Below, piece after piece: positions 27,297 to 36,805 of a DNA stretch of 64,000 bases. Source of the stretch: Haliea sp. (GTDB taxonomy: Bacteria; Pseudomonadota; Gammaproteobacteria; Pseudomonadales; Halieaceae); the NCBI GenBank assembly GCA_016704305.1, contig JADJAL010000031.1:1-64000 (forward strand), given 5' to 3'. The notes beneath the pieces were generated by a model. It was not told the origin of the DNA, did no database searches, and saw only the letters and a program-made list of their open reading frames with translations. The position numbers and the translations under genes are program-made. The stretch's first letter is position 1. The number at the start of each line of letters is the position of its first letter.

Positions 27297-28295
27297 ATGC
27301 AACCCATCGATACAGTTGTCCCACCTCGTTCACAGTGCGCCATCTTGTGCACGATCAAGAACGAGGCCACCTACATTTTCGAGCATTACGCCTGGCACAA
27401 GCGTATCGGATTCTCCCGGTTCATCTACGTGCATAACGATTGCACCGATCAAACCGTGCCAGCCCTTGCCACGCTCGCGGCTCACGACCCACAGGTCACG
27501 GCAATTGAGAACTTTGTGCAACCCGGGGATCGTCCACAGGTGTCTGCTTATGCGCAAGCCCGCGCCCGGATCCTGCCCCAATTGCAGGATTGGTACATCA
27601 TGGTCGTCGACATCGATGAATTCCTGCTCCTGAAGCAGCACGACAGTATCCAGGGCCTGCTCGAGGCGTTCGCTAACCCCCAGGCGATTTCGTTCAACTG
27701 GCGCATCTTCGGCTCCAGTGGACAGAACGAGTATGCGGATGACCTGGTCGTCAGCCGTTTTACCGCCTGCGCCCCGGAACACCACCCGATTAACCGGACG
27801 TTTAAATCCATTTGGCGCAACACCCCCCAGGTGCTCAATAACGGCCCGCATCGGCCCCACTTCCAAACGCCGGACGCAATCCGCTGGGTGTATCCGACAG
27901 CCCCGCCGCTGGGCCAGGATATACCGCTGGAGCTTCGCAAGGGGTCCAGTCCCAGGAAGGCCGACCACGGCCCGTACCTCGACGTAGCCCAGATCAATCA
28001 CTACGTTGTGAAAAGTCGATCCGAATTCGAGGAGAAGAAAGTCCGCGGCCGAGGCTGGAAAGCGGGGGGCGAGAGCCAGGGCGCTCGCCACACCAACGCC
28101 TTCTTCATCGAATATGATCGCAACGAGGTTGTCGACAATCTTGCGGCCTCAGTATCGTCCGAGGTCAGGCGGGAGACATTCCTGCTGCGCAGGAAATTCC
28201 TTGAGATGCATGGCTGCGATCTGGAATTCATCAGGATGAGCAATTCGACGCGACAAGCAGTTACACAGGGTGCCGACCGATCAACCGTGCCGTAG
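27297..28295 (+). CDS. GT92/GT2-like glycosyltransferase
   Basis: 332 residues. N-terminus CAILCTIKNEATYIFEHYAWHKRIGF is the classic start of DUF23/GT92 and Glyco_tranf_2_4 proteins; a DXD-type metal site is in YIMVVDIDEFLLL; further on FNWRIFGSSGQNEY and INHYVVKSRSEFEEKKVRG. Such enzymes add a single sugar to glycans or proteins in the cytosol; donor unknown. The ATG at 27297 follows about 100 bases after the toroid gene on the same strand. Probably part of the same surface-glycan locus. Confidence 0.75.
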   Translation: MQPIDTVVPPRSQCAILCTIKNEATYIFEHYAWHKRIGFSRFIYVHNDCTDQTVPALATLAAHDPQVTAIENFVQPGDRPQVSAYAQARARILPQLQDWYIMVVDIDEFLLLKQHDSIQGLLEAFANPQAISFNWRIFGSSGQNEYADDLVVSRFTACAPEHHPINRTFKSIWRNTPQVLNNGPHRPHFQTPDAIRWVYPTAPPLGQDIPLELRKGSSPRKADHGPYLDVAQINHYVVKSRSEFEEKKVRGRGWKAGGESQGARHTNAFFIEYDRNEVVDNLAASVSSEVRRETFLLRRKFLEMHGCDLEFIRMSNSTRQAVTQGADRSTVP

Positions 28296-28339
28296 CCATA
28301 CTATGGCTGCAACACCGGGCTACGAATCCCGGCTACGAA

Positions 28340-28391
28340 ATCCTGCTACAACATCCTGCTACAACATCCTGCTACAACATCCTGCTGCAAC
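28340..28391. repeat. Tandem repeat, four copies of a 13-bp unit
   Basis: Unit ATCCTGCTACAAC repeated three times exactly, plus a fourth copy with one change (ATCCTGCTGCAAC), ending at the stop codon of the leftward methyltransferase gene. A degenerate copy precedes it. Too short and uniform for CRISPR. Confidence 0.9.
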
Positions 28392-29008
28392 TACAGCCGG
28401 CGCAAAAACCCCAGGCTGTTGACCTGACCGAGATTCTCAAACAAGCCCGACGCTTGCGCCAGGCGATAAATCGCGTAGGGCGCCTGCCCGCCTTTGTGGG
28501 CATCGTCGAACAGATCGTGTATCGCCAGCACGCCGCCACGCATCAGGTGTGCACTCCAGCAGCGGTAGTCGGTGAGTGCGGCAGCGAGACTGTGCCCGCC
28601 ATCGATAAACACCATCGCCAGTGGCGTCTGCCAATGCCGGGCGGCCGCCTCCGACCCCGCGACGACGGGCACGACAACCTCGTCGAGCCCCGCGCGGCGA
28701 ATGTTGCGGCGAAATTCCCGGAAGCTATCCATGATGCCCTCGCCGGCATCGTACAGCGCGGGGTCGTGGAAGAATTCCCCCAACTGGTGTTCCTCGGAGC
28801 CGCGGTGGTGATCCAGCGCAAACACCGTGCTGTTGTTGGCGCGGCACGCCAGCCCCAGATAAATGGTTGATTTGCCGCAATAGCTGCCGATTTCCAGTAC
28901 TGGGCCGAGCGCGCTGGCTTGCAGCGCGTGTTGATAGAGCGCCTGCGCTTCGTCTTCCGCCAGAAAACCTTTAATGGTATCGATATCGGCGGGCAGGTCG
29001 GGAATCAT
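28391..29008 (-). CDS. CmcI/Methyltransf_24-like class I methyltransferase
   Basis: 205 residues. Rossmann motif GPVLEIGSYCGKSTIYLG, then VFALDHHRGSEEHQ, and the family-typical MVFIDGGHSLAAALTDYRCW and GGVLAIHDLFDD. Relatives methylate hydroxyls on sugars or natural products, or act as cephalosporin hydroxylase-like proteins. ATG at 29008 (MIPDLPADIDTIKGFLAEDEA). It lies between the convergent GT92-like gene and tolC, 72 bases downstream of tolC on the same strand. Association with the surface-glycan locus is inference from position. Confidence 0.75.
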   Translation of the reverse strand: MIPDLPADIDTIKGFLAEDEAQALYQHALQASALGPVLEIGSYCGKSTIYLGLACRANNSTVFALDHHRGSEEHQLGEFFHDPALYDAGEGIMDSFREFRRNIRRAGLDEVVVPVVAGSEAAARHWQTPLAMVFIDGGHSLAAALTDYRCWSAHLMRGGVLAIHDLFDDAHKGGQAPYAIYRLAQASGLFENLGQVNSLGFLRRL

Positions 29009-29080
29009 TGCGTCATGGTCTCAGCGCAGGCGATGGCTGACAACCCGAGAGTCGGTCACCGCGCCCGCGCCCGGGTTCTG

Positions 29081-30503
29081 CTATTTAGGTGCTGTAACGG
29101 AAGTGGCCGTTGGCGCCGTCGGAGGCACGAGGAAAGAATCCAGCCTGAGCACGTCCTCCGGACTGAGCAATCCGGCCCGTTCCTTCAGGCGCATCAGGTT
29201 GAGCACATAATCGTAGCGGCTGTTGGCGTAATCGCGTTCCGCCTGGAACAGGATATTCTGCGCGTTGAGCACATCGACCACGTTGCGGGTGCCCACTTCA
29301 TAGCCGGCCTGGGTCGCGTCCAGCGAGCTTCTGGAGGAAATGATGCTCTGCCTGCGCGCGGCGATTCGCGACACATCGCTCAGCACGGTCATATGCAGCG
29401 AGCGGGTGCTGGTTACCGTGTTGCGCGTCAGGTTGATCAGTTCCTCGCGCGAGGCGTTGTATTCCTGGGCCGATTTACGCCGGTTGGCGCTGATCGCGCC
29501 GCCGCTGAACAGCGGCACGCTGACCTGGACCTGCCACATGTTTTCTTCGGAATTGCTGTCAGGTGGGTTGACGAAAGGCGAATCAGGCACTGATTCGACG
29601 CTACCGCTGACATCGAAGTTTGAGTACTCATAGCCGCCGGTGACTTTGGGGCATGTTCCATGCGGAAAGACTTGGCGTTCTGGCGTGACGCCTCCTCACG
29701 ATACCGCGCCGCTTGCAGCTCGAAGTTGTTTGCCAGCGAGAAATCAACCCAGGCGGCGCGATCAATCGGGTCCGGCGGCAGGATTTTAAAATCATCGACG
29801 AGTACGTTGAGGTTTGACTGTGGCTGGCCTGTCAGTACGGAGAGGCGCTCGAGAGCGACGGATACATTGTTTTCATCGACGATGCGGTTGACCTGTGACA
29901 GATCCCTCGCAGCCTGGGCCTCGTAGACATCGGTAATGGCGATCAGGCCGACTTCAAAACGCTGCTGGGTCTGCTCCAGTTGGCGTTCGAAAGCGCGCTC
30001 CTGCGCCTGGGACGCAGCCAGGTTGTCCTGGGCGCGCAGTACCAGCAGGTAGGCTTCCACCACCCGCACGATCAGATTTTGCTGGTTGGAGGCAAAGGTC
30101 GCCTCTGCTTCCTTGGTGACTTCCTTGCCGGATTGAAAGCTGAACCATGCTGACAGGTCAAACAGGGACTGACTGAGCGACATCACATAGCCATCGGTAT
30201 CGGTATTGAGGTTCGTGGCTGCCTGGCTCAGACGAGGTTGCCATTGATATCTTCAACGATGCTTATCGCATCAGTATCGCCATCCGAGTGTTGGTAGGAG
30301 TAAGCAGTTGCTACCTGCGGCAGCAGCGCTGACCGCGCAAGATTCTCGGTTTCGCGCCTGGCCAGATAAACAGCTTCTTCCGCTTTTATCTGCGCGTCGT
30401 TCTCCAGCGCCAATTCATAAATGTCGCGCAGCGAGTCAGCCTGCAAACTGACACATAAGAGGGAGAGTGTCAGCGACGAAAGCGCGACAAGCAGATTTTT
30501 CAT
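29081..30503 (-). CDS. tolC: TolC-family outer membrane efflux/secretion channel (two apparent frameshifts)
   Basis: Outer-membrane trimeric channel for drug efflux and type I secretion. Signal peptide MKNLLVALSSLTLSLLCVSLQA, then DSLRDIYELALENDAQIKAEEA, the standard TolC opening. The coding sequence is in three frames: the first breaks near 30229 (DINGNL; one base restores RLSQAATNLNTDTDGYVMSLSQ), the second near 29655 (FRMEHAPK; one base restores VTGGYEYSNFDVSGS). The last part runs to VPLFSGG, AGYEVGTRNVVDVLNAQ and a stop at 29081. About 475 residues repaired, normal for TolC. The order tolC, yqiB, cpdA, parE resembles Pseudomonas. Both breaks are probably sequencing errors. Confidence 0.9.
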
Positions 30504-30718
30504 GCAATAATCCCCAGGGGAGTCGTGGCGGTCCAGTTGGGCAGCAGTTTAACAGCGTCTCGTCTGTGATGCATACATCGAAACGGCAATGAAAAGGTGC
30601 AGTCGCCGGTGGATTGTGACATCTTAGGCAACAGGTTTGCGGTGGTCCACTGGCGCTATCTGCCGGTTCTCACGCAATTTTTTATCGCCATGAAAAGGCT
30701 CAAATCCCGGAACCGGTT

Positions 30719-31180
30719 TTGTACAAGCTGACCAGAAAGCCATTCAAACTTGACCTTACAGCGCTGCATGCGATCTGTGATGCAAACTACGCCCGTCTCT
30801 TGCGGCTATTCCCGGCATACGAAAACTGTAACTCGCGGGAATTGCTGGTCGGCTCCGCGAGAGTGCAACTGGAAGTAGTGGAGCGCTGCCGCTATACCAC
30901 GATATTTCACCTGCGGCAGCAGCGCGCTGAATCGCGCTGGCTCGGTCAGTTGCGCGTGGAGGTGCGCGCCTATCACGACGTGCGCATGCTGGAAGTCATG
31001 GCCTTTCAGTCCGCCCGACAGGTGGCGCCGCGCTACCAGTATCCCAATTCCGCCATGTTTGCCCAGGATGAAAAGTACCAGCAGAATCTGTTTCTCGCGG
31101 ATTGGCTGGAACACTGCCTGCAAAACGGGCGCGTTGCGCTAGATCCTGGTGCGTCCCTAACGGACTCCCGATCCGCTTAG
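30719..31180 (+). CDS. yqiB: DUF1249 (YqiB-like) protein
   Basis: 153 residues, cytosolic, function unknown. Family landmarks: LHAICDANYARLLRLFP, VVERCRYTTIFHLRQ, VRAYHDVRMLEV, RYQYPNSAMFAQDEKYQQNLFLADWLEHCL, nearly identical in layout to E. coli YqiB. The start is a TTG at 30719; an ATG at 30690 is out of frame, so a missed base upstream is possible. Located between tolC (divergent) and cpdA (17 bases downstream), its usual neighbourhood in gammaproteobacteria. Confidence 0.85.
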   Translation: MYKLTRKPFKLDLTALHAICDANYARLLRLFPAYENCNSRELLVGSARVQLEVVERCRYTTIFHLRQQRAESRWLGQLRVEVRAYHDVRMLEVMAFQSARQVAPRYQYPNSAMFAQDEKYQQNLFLADWLEHCLQNGRVALDPGASLTDSRSA

Positions 31181-31196
31181 TCGCGGCAAGTTGCCA

Positions 31197-32033
31197 ATGC
31201 CAGAGTCCCGAAACAGCATTCAATATGTCGACACCGCGGATGACGTTGTGCGCGTGGTGCAGTTGACCGATACACATTTGTGTAAAACGCGCGGCGGTAC
31301 GTTGCTGGGAATGGATACCGACCATTCGCTGCAAGCCGTTATCGACCTGGTAAAAACAGAGCGCGCCAATGCGCACCTGTTACTGGGCACTGGCGATCTG
31401 GCAGACGGTGGTGCCAGGCCCGCCTACGACCGGCTGCAGGTTTATTTTGACCAGCTGACTCCCGACAACTACTGGTTGCCGGGCAATCACGATTCTCGCG
31501 AGGCGATGGCGGCGGCGAGTCGTCCCAACCGCCTGTGCCGGGAAATCCGCATATCCCGCTGGCAGTTGCTGTTACTGGATTCGCAGGTGCCAGGACAAGT
31601 CGGCGGTACCCTGGGTGAGAACGAATTGGTCTGGTTGGAGCGGGCACTGCAGTCGGCGCAGGAGGACGCACTGCACACTCTGGTATGCCTGCATCACCAG
31701 CCGGTAGCCGTTGGTTGCAGCTGGCTGGACGAACAGAAGGTGTCCGATGCCGAAGCCTTTTTTGCAGTACTAGATCGCTATCCCGGCGTGCGCGCTGTCC
31801 TTTGGGGCCATGTGCATCAGGAGATCGATCGCCAGCGCAACGGCGTGCGCCTGCTGGCGTCACCGTCGACCTGTGTGCAGTTTGCTCCCGGCAGCGAGAA
31901 TTTCAAAGTCGATGACCAGCCGCCGGGCTACCGCTGGCTGGAGTTGCACGGCGACGGGCGGATTGAAACCGCAGTGTCCCGTGTGCGGGGTGTTCACTTC
32001 GAGGTCGAACTCGACTCTGGCGGTTACTTATAA
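31197..32033 (+). CDS. cpdA: 3',5'-cyclic AMP phosphodiesterase
   Basis: Class III cyclic nucleotide phosphodiesterase that lowers cAMP. Calcineurin-like metal ligands in order: VVQLTDTHL (Asp, His), LLGTGDLADGG (Asp), LPGNHDSRE (Asn, His), VCLHHQP (His) and VLWGHVHQEID (His, His). About 278 residues. ATG 31197 preferred; an in-frame TTG lies six bases earlier. parE begins 73 bases after its stop, a linkage conserved in gammaproteobacteria. Confidence 0.93.
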   Translation: MPESRNSIQYVDTADDVVRVVQLTDTHLCKTRGGTLLGMDTDHSLQAVIDLVKTERANAHLLLGTGDLADGGARPAYDRLQVYFDQLTPDNYWLPGNHDSREAMAAASRPNRLCREIRISRWQLLLLDSQVPGQVGGTLGENELVWLERALQSAQEDALHTLVCLHHQPVAVGCSWLDEQKVSDAEAFFAVLDRYPGVRAVLWGHVHQEIDRQRNGVRLLASPSTCVQFAPGSENFKVDDQPPGYRWLELHGDGRIETAVSRVRGVHFEVELDSGGYL

Positions 32034-32106
32034 CTCGCCTTGCGCGGCGCTCGTTGTACAATGTGCCCCGCCGCAACCCCTGCGCAGGACACGAAAACAC
32101 AACGCA

Positions 32107-33995
32107 ATGAGCCAATACACTTCCGAAGATATTGAAGTCCTTACCGGACTCGAACCGGTGCGCAAACGCCCCGGCATGTACACCGACACCACCCGCCCCA
32201 ACCACCTCGCCCAGGAAGTCATCGATAACAGTGTCGATGAAGCGCTGGCCGGACACGCCAGCGAGATCGACGTCAGCCTGAACAAGGACGGCTCGGTGAC
32301 CGTCGCCGACAACGGTCGCGGCATGCCGGTCGACATGCACCCGCAGCAACGCAAGCCCGGCGTGGAAGTGATCCTCAGTACGCTGCACGCCGGGGGAAAA
32401 TTCTCCGACAAGAACTACCAGTTCAGCGGCGGCCTGCACGGCGTGGGCGTGTCGGTGGTCAACGCGTTATCCAGCGCGCTGGAAGTGTTGATTCGCCGCG
32501 ACGGCAATATCTACCGCATGACCTTCGCCGGCGGCGAGAAGAAGACCGATCTGGAAATCGTCGATACCTGCGGCAAGCGCAACACCGGCACCACCGTCAC
32601 CTTCACCCCCGACCCGAAATATTTCGATACCGTGGTGTTCTCCGTCTCCCGCCTACGGCACGTGCTGCGCGCCAAGGCGGTGCTGTGCCCGGGCCTACGG
32701 GTGAAATTCACCGACGTGAAAAAGGGCGAGACAGACGAGTGGTATTACGAAGCGGGACTGAAGGATTACCTGGCCGACGCCACCATCGATTTCCCGGTCA
32801 TTCCCGAGGAGCCCTTCGTGGGCAGCTTCAGCGGCAGCCACTCTGCCGTCGATTGGGCGGTGCAGTGGCTGCCGGAAGGCGGCGAAGTGGTGGCCGAATC
32901 CTATGTGAACCTGATTCCCACGATCCAGGGTGGCACCCACGTCAACGGCATGCGCACCGGCCTGCTGGATGCGATGCGCGAATTTTGCGAACTGCGCAGC
33001 CTGCTGCCGCGCGGCATCAAGCTCGCGCCGGATGATATCTGGGATCGCTGCTGCTACGTGTTGTCGTCCAAGCTCGGCGACCCGCAGTTCTCCGGCCAGA
33101 CCAAGGAGCGCCTGTCCTCGCGTGAAGCCGCCGCGTTCGTCTCCGGCGTGGTCAAGGACTCGTTCAGCCTGTGGTTGAACCAGCACACCGAGGAAGCGGA
33201 AAAACTCGCGGAATTGTGCATCAGCAATGCACAGGGCCGCCTGCGCCTGGCGAAACAGGTCACGCGTAAAAAGTCACGGCCGGTCCCGCGTTGCCGGGCA
33301 AGCTGGCCGATTGTTCGGGGGGCGATATCACGCGCGGCGAGTTGTTCCTGGTGGAGGGCGACTCCGCCGGCGGTTCGGCCAAACAGGCGCGCAACCGCGA
33401 GTTCCAGGCGATCCTGCCGCTGCGCGGCAAGATCCTCAATACCTGGGAGGTGGATTCACAGGAGATCCTCGCGTCGCAGGAAGTGCACAATATTTCGATT
33501 GCGCTCGGCATCGACCCAGCGAGCGACGATTTATCCGGCCTGCGTTACCACAAGGTGTGCATCCTGGCGGACGCGGATTCCGACGGACTGCATATCGCCA
33601 CGCTGATCTGCGCGCTGTTCGTGCGCCATTTCCGCCCCCTTGTCGCGGCCGGCCATGTGTACGTCGCGATGCCGCCGCTGTACCGCATCGATGTCGGCAA
33701 GGAAGTGTTCTACGCGCTCGACGAGGCGGAGAAACAGGGCGTGCTCGACCGCATCGAGGCCGAGGGCAAGAAAGGCAAGGTCAACGTACAGCGCTTCAAA
33801 GGCCTCGGCGAAATGAACCCGCTGCAGTTGCGCGAGACGACGATGGATCCGGACACCCGCCGCCTCGTGAGGCTGGTGTTGGACGCCGGCGATGGCACCA
33901 ACGCGATGCTGGACATGCTGCTGGCCAAGAAACGCGCGCCGGATCGCAAGGCCTGGCTGGAGGAGAAAGGGGATTTGGCGGAGGTGGTGGTGTGA
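32107..33995 (+). CDS. parE: DNA topoisomerase IV subunit B (apparent frameshift)
   Basis: ATPase subunit of topoisomerase IV, which decatenates daughter chromosomes with ParC. GHKL motifs: EVIDNSVDEALAGHA, VADNGRGMPVD, LHAGGKFSDKNYQFSGGLHGVGVSVVNALS; TOPRIM region ELFLVEGDSAGGSAKQARNR and ILADADSDGLH; C-terminal RFKGLGEMNPLQLRETTMDP. The frame breaks at about 33273: ...AKQVTRKK should continue VTAGPALPGKLADCSGGD, restored by adding one G after the A run. As parE is essential, this is almost certainly a sequence error. ATG 32107 (MSQYTSEDIEVLTGLEPV), stop 33993-33995; about 629 residues. Confidence 0.95.
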
Positions 33996-34056
33996 CAGGA
34001 CGGCGGTCGCAATAAACGGGGAGCCACTGGTCTACCACTTCGAGGTTACGGCAATG

Positions 34057-34111
34057 ATCGCGTCTGTCATTGACGCGATGCAATATGCCGCCTATAGTCA
34101 GGCATATTGCA
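34057..34111 (+). promoter_or_regulatory. Toxin-antitoxin promoter with two palindromic operators
   Basis: A sigma70-like promoter: TTGACG at 34070-34075, 17-base spacer, TATAGT at 34093-34098. An 8-bp perfect inverted repeat (ATCGCGTC 34057-34064 / GACGCGAT 34072-34079) covers the -35. An 11-bp perfect inverted repeat (TGCAATATGCC 34079-34089 / GGCATATTGCA 34101-34111) flanks the -10. SD GAGGAAAG follows, then the antitoxin ATG at 34125. Layout fits autorepression by the antitoxin. Confidence 0.8.
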
Positions 34112-34124
34112 GAGGAAAGTATCC

Positions 34125-34592
34125 ATGGGTGTCACCGCAAATTTATACAAACCCGACCTTGAGGCGCATGAGACGGCCCTGGTTCGCGCGATGCGCCGGG
34201 TCAGCGAGATTACGGGCATGCCTATCCAGGACACCCTGGATGAGATCCGCCTGATACAAGCCGGTGTCCAGCCCGTTCTGCTGGAGAGTCTCAAGCAGTT
34301 TGGTTTCAGCCCGTCCGAGTCCCATTGGATCATCAAGCCCCGCACGCTCGCGCACAGAAAAAGCAGGAAGGAACTCCTGACGCAGGAAGAAACCGGGCGC
34401 TGGCTGCGTGCCATCAAGATTCTCGCCCTGGCCATCGAGGTGTTTGGCAACCAGGACAAGGCCAGTGAGTGGCTGCATAAATCGCGCTCCCGTTTCGGGG
34501 GGCATTCCGCGCTGGATATCATGCAAAACGAACCCGGCGCGCAACTGGTTGAGGAAACCCTGAACCAGATTGATTCCGGCTACTTTGCGTGA
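34125..34592 (+). CDS. Xre/MbcA/ParS-family antitoxin (DUF2384)
   Basis: 155 residues. Antitoxin of RES-type toxins: an N-terminal DNA-binding part and the C-terminal DUF2384 domain, visible as LLTQEETGRWLRAIKILALAIEVFGNQDKASEWLHKSRSRFGGHSALDIMQNEPGAQLVEETL, whose tail normally plugs the toxin active site. ATG 34125 has a good SD (GAGGAAAG); an upstream in-frame ATG at 34107 falls before it. The stop overlaps the toxin start as GTGA, so translation is coupled. Preceded by a palindrome-flanked promoter. Residues 45-90 include the basic stretch RTLAHRKSRKEL, which may contact DNA. Confidence 0.88.
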   Translation: MGVTANLYKPDLEAHETALVRAMRRVSEITGMPIQDTLDEIRLIQAGVQPVLLESLKQFGFSPSESHWIIKPRTLAHRKSRKELLTQEETGRWLRAIKILALAIEVFGNQDKASEWLHKSRSRFGGHSALDIMQNEPGAQLVEETLNQIDSGYFA

Positions 34593-35038
34593 AGTTATGG
34601 CGCGTCAGCAATTATGCTGACCTGCAAGGAGTTGGCGGCCTGAAGACCGCCGCCCGTTGGCACAACAAAGGTATCCCGGTGGTCTATCTCGCTGAAAGTC
34701 CGGCGCTGGCGATGCTGGAAATCCTGGTGCATTTCGATATGGAGCCCGATGAGGTTCCTGACCAATACCAGCTGCTGGAAGTGGAATACGATGGCCGCAA
34801 GGGCATGTCTCGCCTGGATGAATCCGCCCTTCCCGCCAACTGGCGTGCCAATATTCCTTTGACGCGGGCATTTGGCGACAAGTGGTTGACGGGATTTTCC
34901 AGTGCGGTTTTAAGGGTGCCTTCAGTCATCGTCCCCCACAGCTACAACTACCTTCTGAACCCCAGGCACCCTGCCGCCTCCGCGGCCCAAATAGTCGCGG
35001 TACACCAACACCCTTTTGATTCGCGCCTGGTGCAGTAG
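34589..35038 (+). CDS. RES-domain toxin
   Basis: 149 residues. RES toxins consume NAD+ (phosphorolysis or ADP-ribosylation) and halt growth unless bound by their antitoxin. Expected elements are present: MKLWRVSNY at the N-terminus, GLKTAARWHNKGIPVVYLAESPALAMLEILVHF and RVPSVIVPHSYNYLLNPRHP. The likely R-E-S residues are R23, E44 and S112. GTG start at 34589 inside the antitoxin stop. The pair sits between parE and apt, a probable acquired insertion, though base composition looks similar to its neighbours by eye. Confidence 0.9.
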   Translation: MKLWRVSNYADLQGVGGLKTAARWHNKGIPVVYLAESPALAMLEILVHFDMEPDEVPDQYQLLEVEYDGRKGMSRLDESALPANWRANIPLTRAFGDKWLTGFSSAVLRVPSVIVPHSYNYLLNPRHPAASAAQIVAVHQHPFDSRLVQ

Positions 35039-35054
35039 GGGATAAGGGAGTTTT

Positions 35055-35582
35055 ATGCCTATAAAAAGCCGCATACGCACAGTCAAGGATTTCCCCAAGA
35101 AGAACATCATGTTCCGTGATGTCACGTCGCTGATCGCCGATCCGGTTGGGCTGCGATTAAGCGTGGATGATTTCGTCAGGCACTACGCCGGTACCGACTT
35201 CGATCTGGTGGTCGGCATTGATTCGCGCGGCTTCATTTTTGGCGGCGCGCTGGCGTACGCCCTGGGCAAGGGTTTCGTGCCGATCCGCAAAATGGGCAAG
35301 TTGCCAGCGGAAACCGTATCCGAATCGTATGAACTGGAATACGGCACCGACACGCTGGAAATCCATAGGGATGCGGTTGCCCCTGGCCAGCGCGTCCTGA
35401 TCATTGATGACCTGATTGCCACCGGTGGCACGGGCGTCGCGGCCGTCAACCTGGTGCGCAAGCTGGGTGGCGAGGTCGCGGGCTTTGCCGTGGTGGTGAA
35501 CCTGCCCGATATCGGGGGCAGCCGCAAACTCCAGCAGCTCGGGGTGAATGTCTACTGGCAGACGGAGTTCGAAGGCGATTGA
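35055..35582 (+). CDS. apt: Adenine phosphoribosyltransferase
   Basis: Salvages adenine to AMP using PRPP. 175 residues. FRDVTSLIADPVGLRLSVDDF, VVGIDSRGFIFGGALAYALG, FVPIRKMGKLPAETVSESYELEYGTDTLEIH and the PRPP-binding motif VLIIDDLIATGGTG are all typical. ATG 35055 with GGGAG nearby (AAGGGAGTTTTATG). It follows the RES toxin by 16 bases on the same strand, so it may share its transcript, though it is a housekeeping gene. Confidence 0.95.
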   Translation: MPIKSRIRTVKDFPKKNIMFRDVTSLIADPVGLRLSVDDFVRHYAGTDFDLVVGIDSRGFIFGGALAYALGKGFVPIRKMGKLPAETVSESYELEYGTDTLEIHRDAVAPGQRVLIIDDLIATGGTGVAAVNLVRKLGGEVAGFAVVVNLPDIGGSRKLQQLGVNVYWQTEFEGD

Positions 35583-35620
35583 GGTGGGGCGCGAAGCGCA
35601 GCTGGAAATTGGGAGGCGCA

Positions 35621-36092
35621 ATGAACTACTGGATATTCAAGTCAGAGCCGGATGAATTCGGCATTGATCATCTGGCGGCACAGCCGAAAAAAACCGCGCG
35701 CTGGGACGGCATTCGCAATTACCAGGCGCGCAACAATCTGCGCGATGGCGTCAAACAAGGCGATCAGGTGTTGTTTTACCACTCGAGCTGCAAACACATC
35801 GGTATCGCCGGCACCATGGAAGTGGCCAAAGCCGCCTATCCTGACCCGGCCCAGTTCGATCCCGAGAGCAACTATTTCGATCCAAAGTCCAGCCCGGAAA
35901 ACCCGCGCTGGTACTGCGTGGATGTACGCCTCCTCGAAAAAGTACCCAGAGGTGATCCCGACGACAGCCCTGAAAGCCAATCCGATGACAGCCGAGTTGA
36001 GCATTTTCAAACAGGGCCGGCTCTCCATCGCCCCTGTCAGCGCGGGACAGTGGAAAGCGGTGCAAAAGTTGGCGCCAACATCGCGCAGGTAA
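35621..36092 (+). CDS. EVE-domain (PUA-like) protein (apparent frameshift)
   Basis: EVE proteins bind modified bases in nucleic acids; bacterial members are small cytosolic proteins, several linked to modified-DNA recognition. The start MNYWIFKSEPDEFGIDHL at ATG 35621 (SD GGGAGG) and WDGIRNYQARNNLRDGVKQGDQVLFYHSSCKHIGIAGTMEV are diagnostic. The frame is lost after VDVRLLEKVP near 35945. Removing one C from CCC restores EVIPTTALKANPMTAELSIFKQGRLSIAPVSAGQWKAVQKLA with a stop at 36090-36092, the normal C-terminus, about 156 residues. As read, it would run 80 bases further in the wrong frame. Confidence 0.88.
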
Positions 36093-36174
36093 AGCGCGCA
36101 AATAAGAATCATTTGCATTTAAATAATGACCGCTGTACTCTCTGGGAACTGGAATTCACCTGGAGAACAGATCC

Positions 36175-36651
36175 ATGAAGCTTCGTTTTTTATGTGCCAA
36201 CCACCGCGCGTGGCTGTGCAGCCAGCCGGAGCAGGCCATGCATTGGTGCGCGAACTCCTATGAGACGGGTTGGCACCTGTGCCAACAGGAGAATTGGCAG
36301 GAAGCGCTGCCGCAGATGGGCTGCGCCTTTGAAACCGCCGAGATTCTGCTGACAACCCACGCCATTACCGCCGCCAGGGCCGTGGACTGGTTTCTGCGCA
36401 CCCTGCAAGGTTTGACACAGGCGCTGGAGAAGTTGCACCGCACGGAACAATGCCTGGACGTGTACCAGGCCGCTATCGATCGATTGAGGAACGAAGTTGC
36501 TCGCGGCATCACGCCCGACTTGGAAGCGCGGCTTTACTCCCACATCACATATCTGAACCGCGCGCGCAAGCAGCTCGAGGCGCGCGGCCAGACACGATTT
36601 CCGCTGCATACGCTGCGCGCGGTGACACCAGGAGAAATCGTCTACCACTGA
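36175..36651 (+). CDS. Hypothetical helical (TPR-like) protein
   Basis: 158 residues, not recognised. ATG 36175 with GGAG ten bases upstream. Predicted all-helical, without signal peptide or TM segment. Cys-rich N-terminus (LRFLCANHRAWLCSQPEQAMHWCANSYETGWHLC) and a TPR-like middle (GLTQALEKLHRTEQCLDVYQAAIDRLRNEVARG; LYSHITYLNRARKQLEARG). Four Cys within the first 36 residues could bind metal, which is speculation. It follows the EVE gene on the same strand and faces the PI-PLC-like gene convergently across 154 bases in which I see nothing. Confidence 0.55.
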   Translation: MKLRFLCANHRAWLCSQPEQAMHWCANSYETGWHLCQQENWQEALPQMGCAFETAEILLTTHAITAARAVDWFLRTLQGLTQALEKLHRTEQCLDVYQAAIDRLRNEVARGITPDLEARLYSHITYLNRARKQLEARGQTRFPLHTLRAVTPGEIVYH

Positions 36652-36805
36652 TCAAAACGGAGCGTTCAGCGATGCGAGGCGTGGTCGACGAATTCGCGGA
36701 TGCAGCCATCGGGGCTGGCGGCGCAGCTGTCTATGATTGCGATGCGGACGACACCTGCGTAACGACGCCGGCGCGCACCAAAGTTCCGGACCGGTGGCGC
36801 AACGG

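Noticed and set aside
28340..28391. CRISPR array
   Set aside because: 13-bp units are directly adjacent with no spacers and no cas genes nearby.
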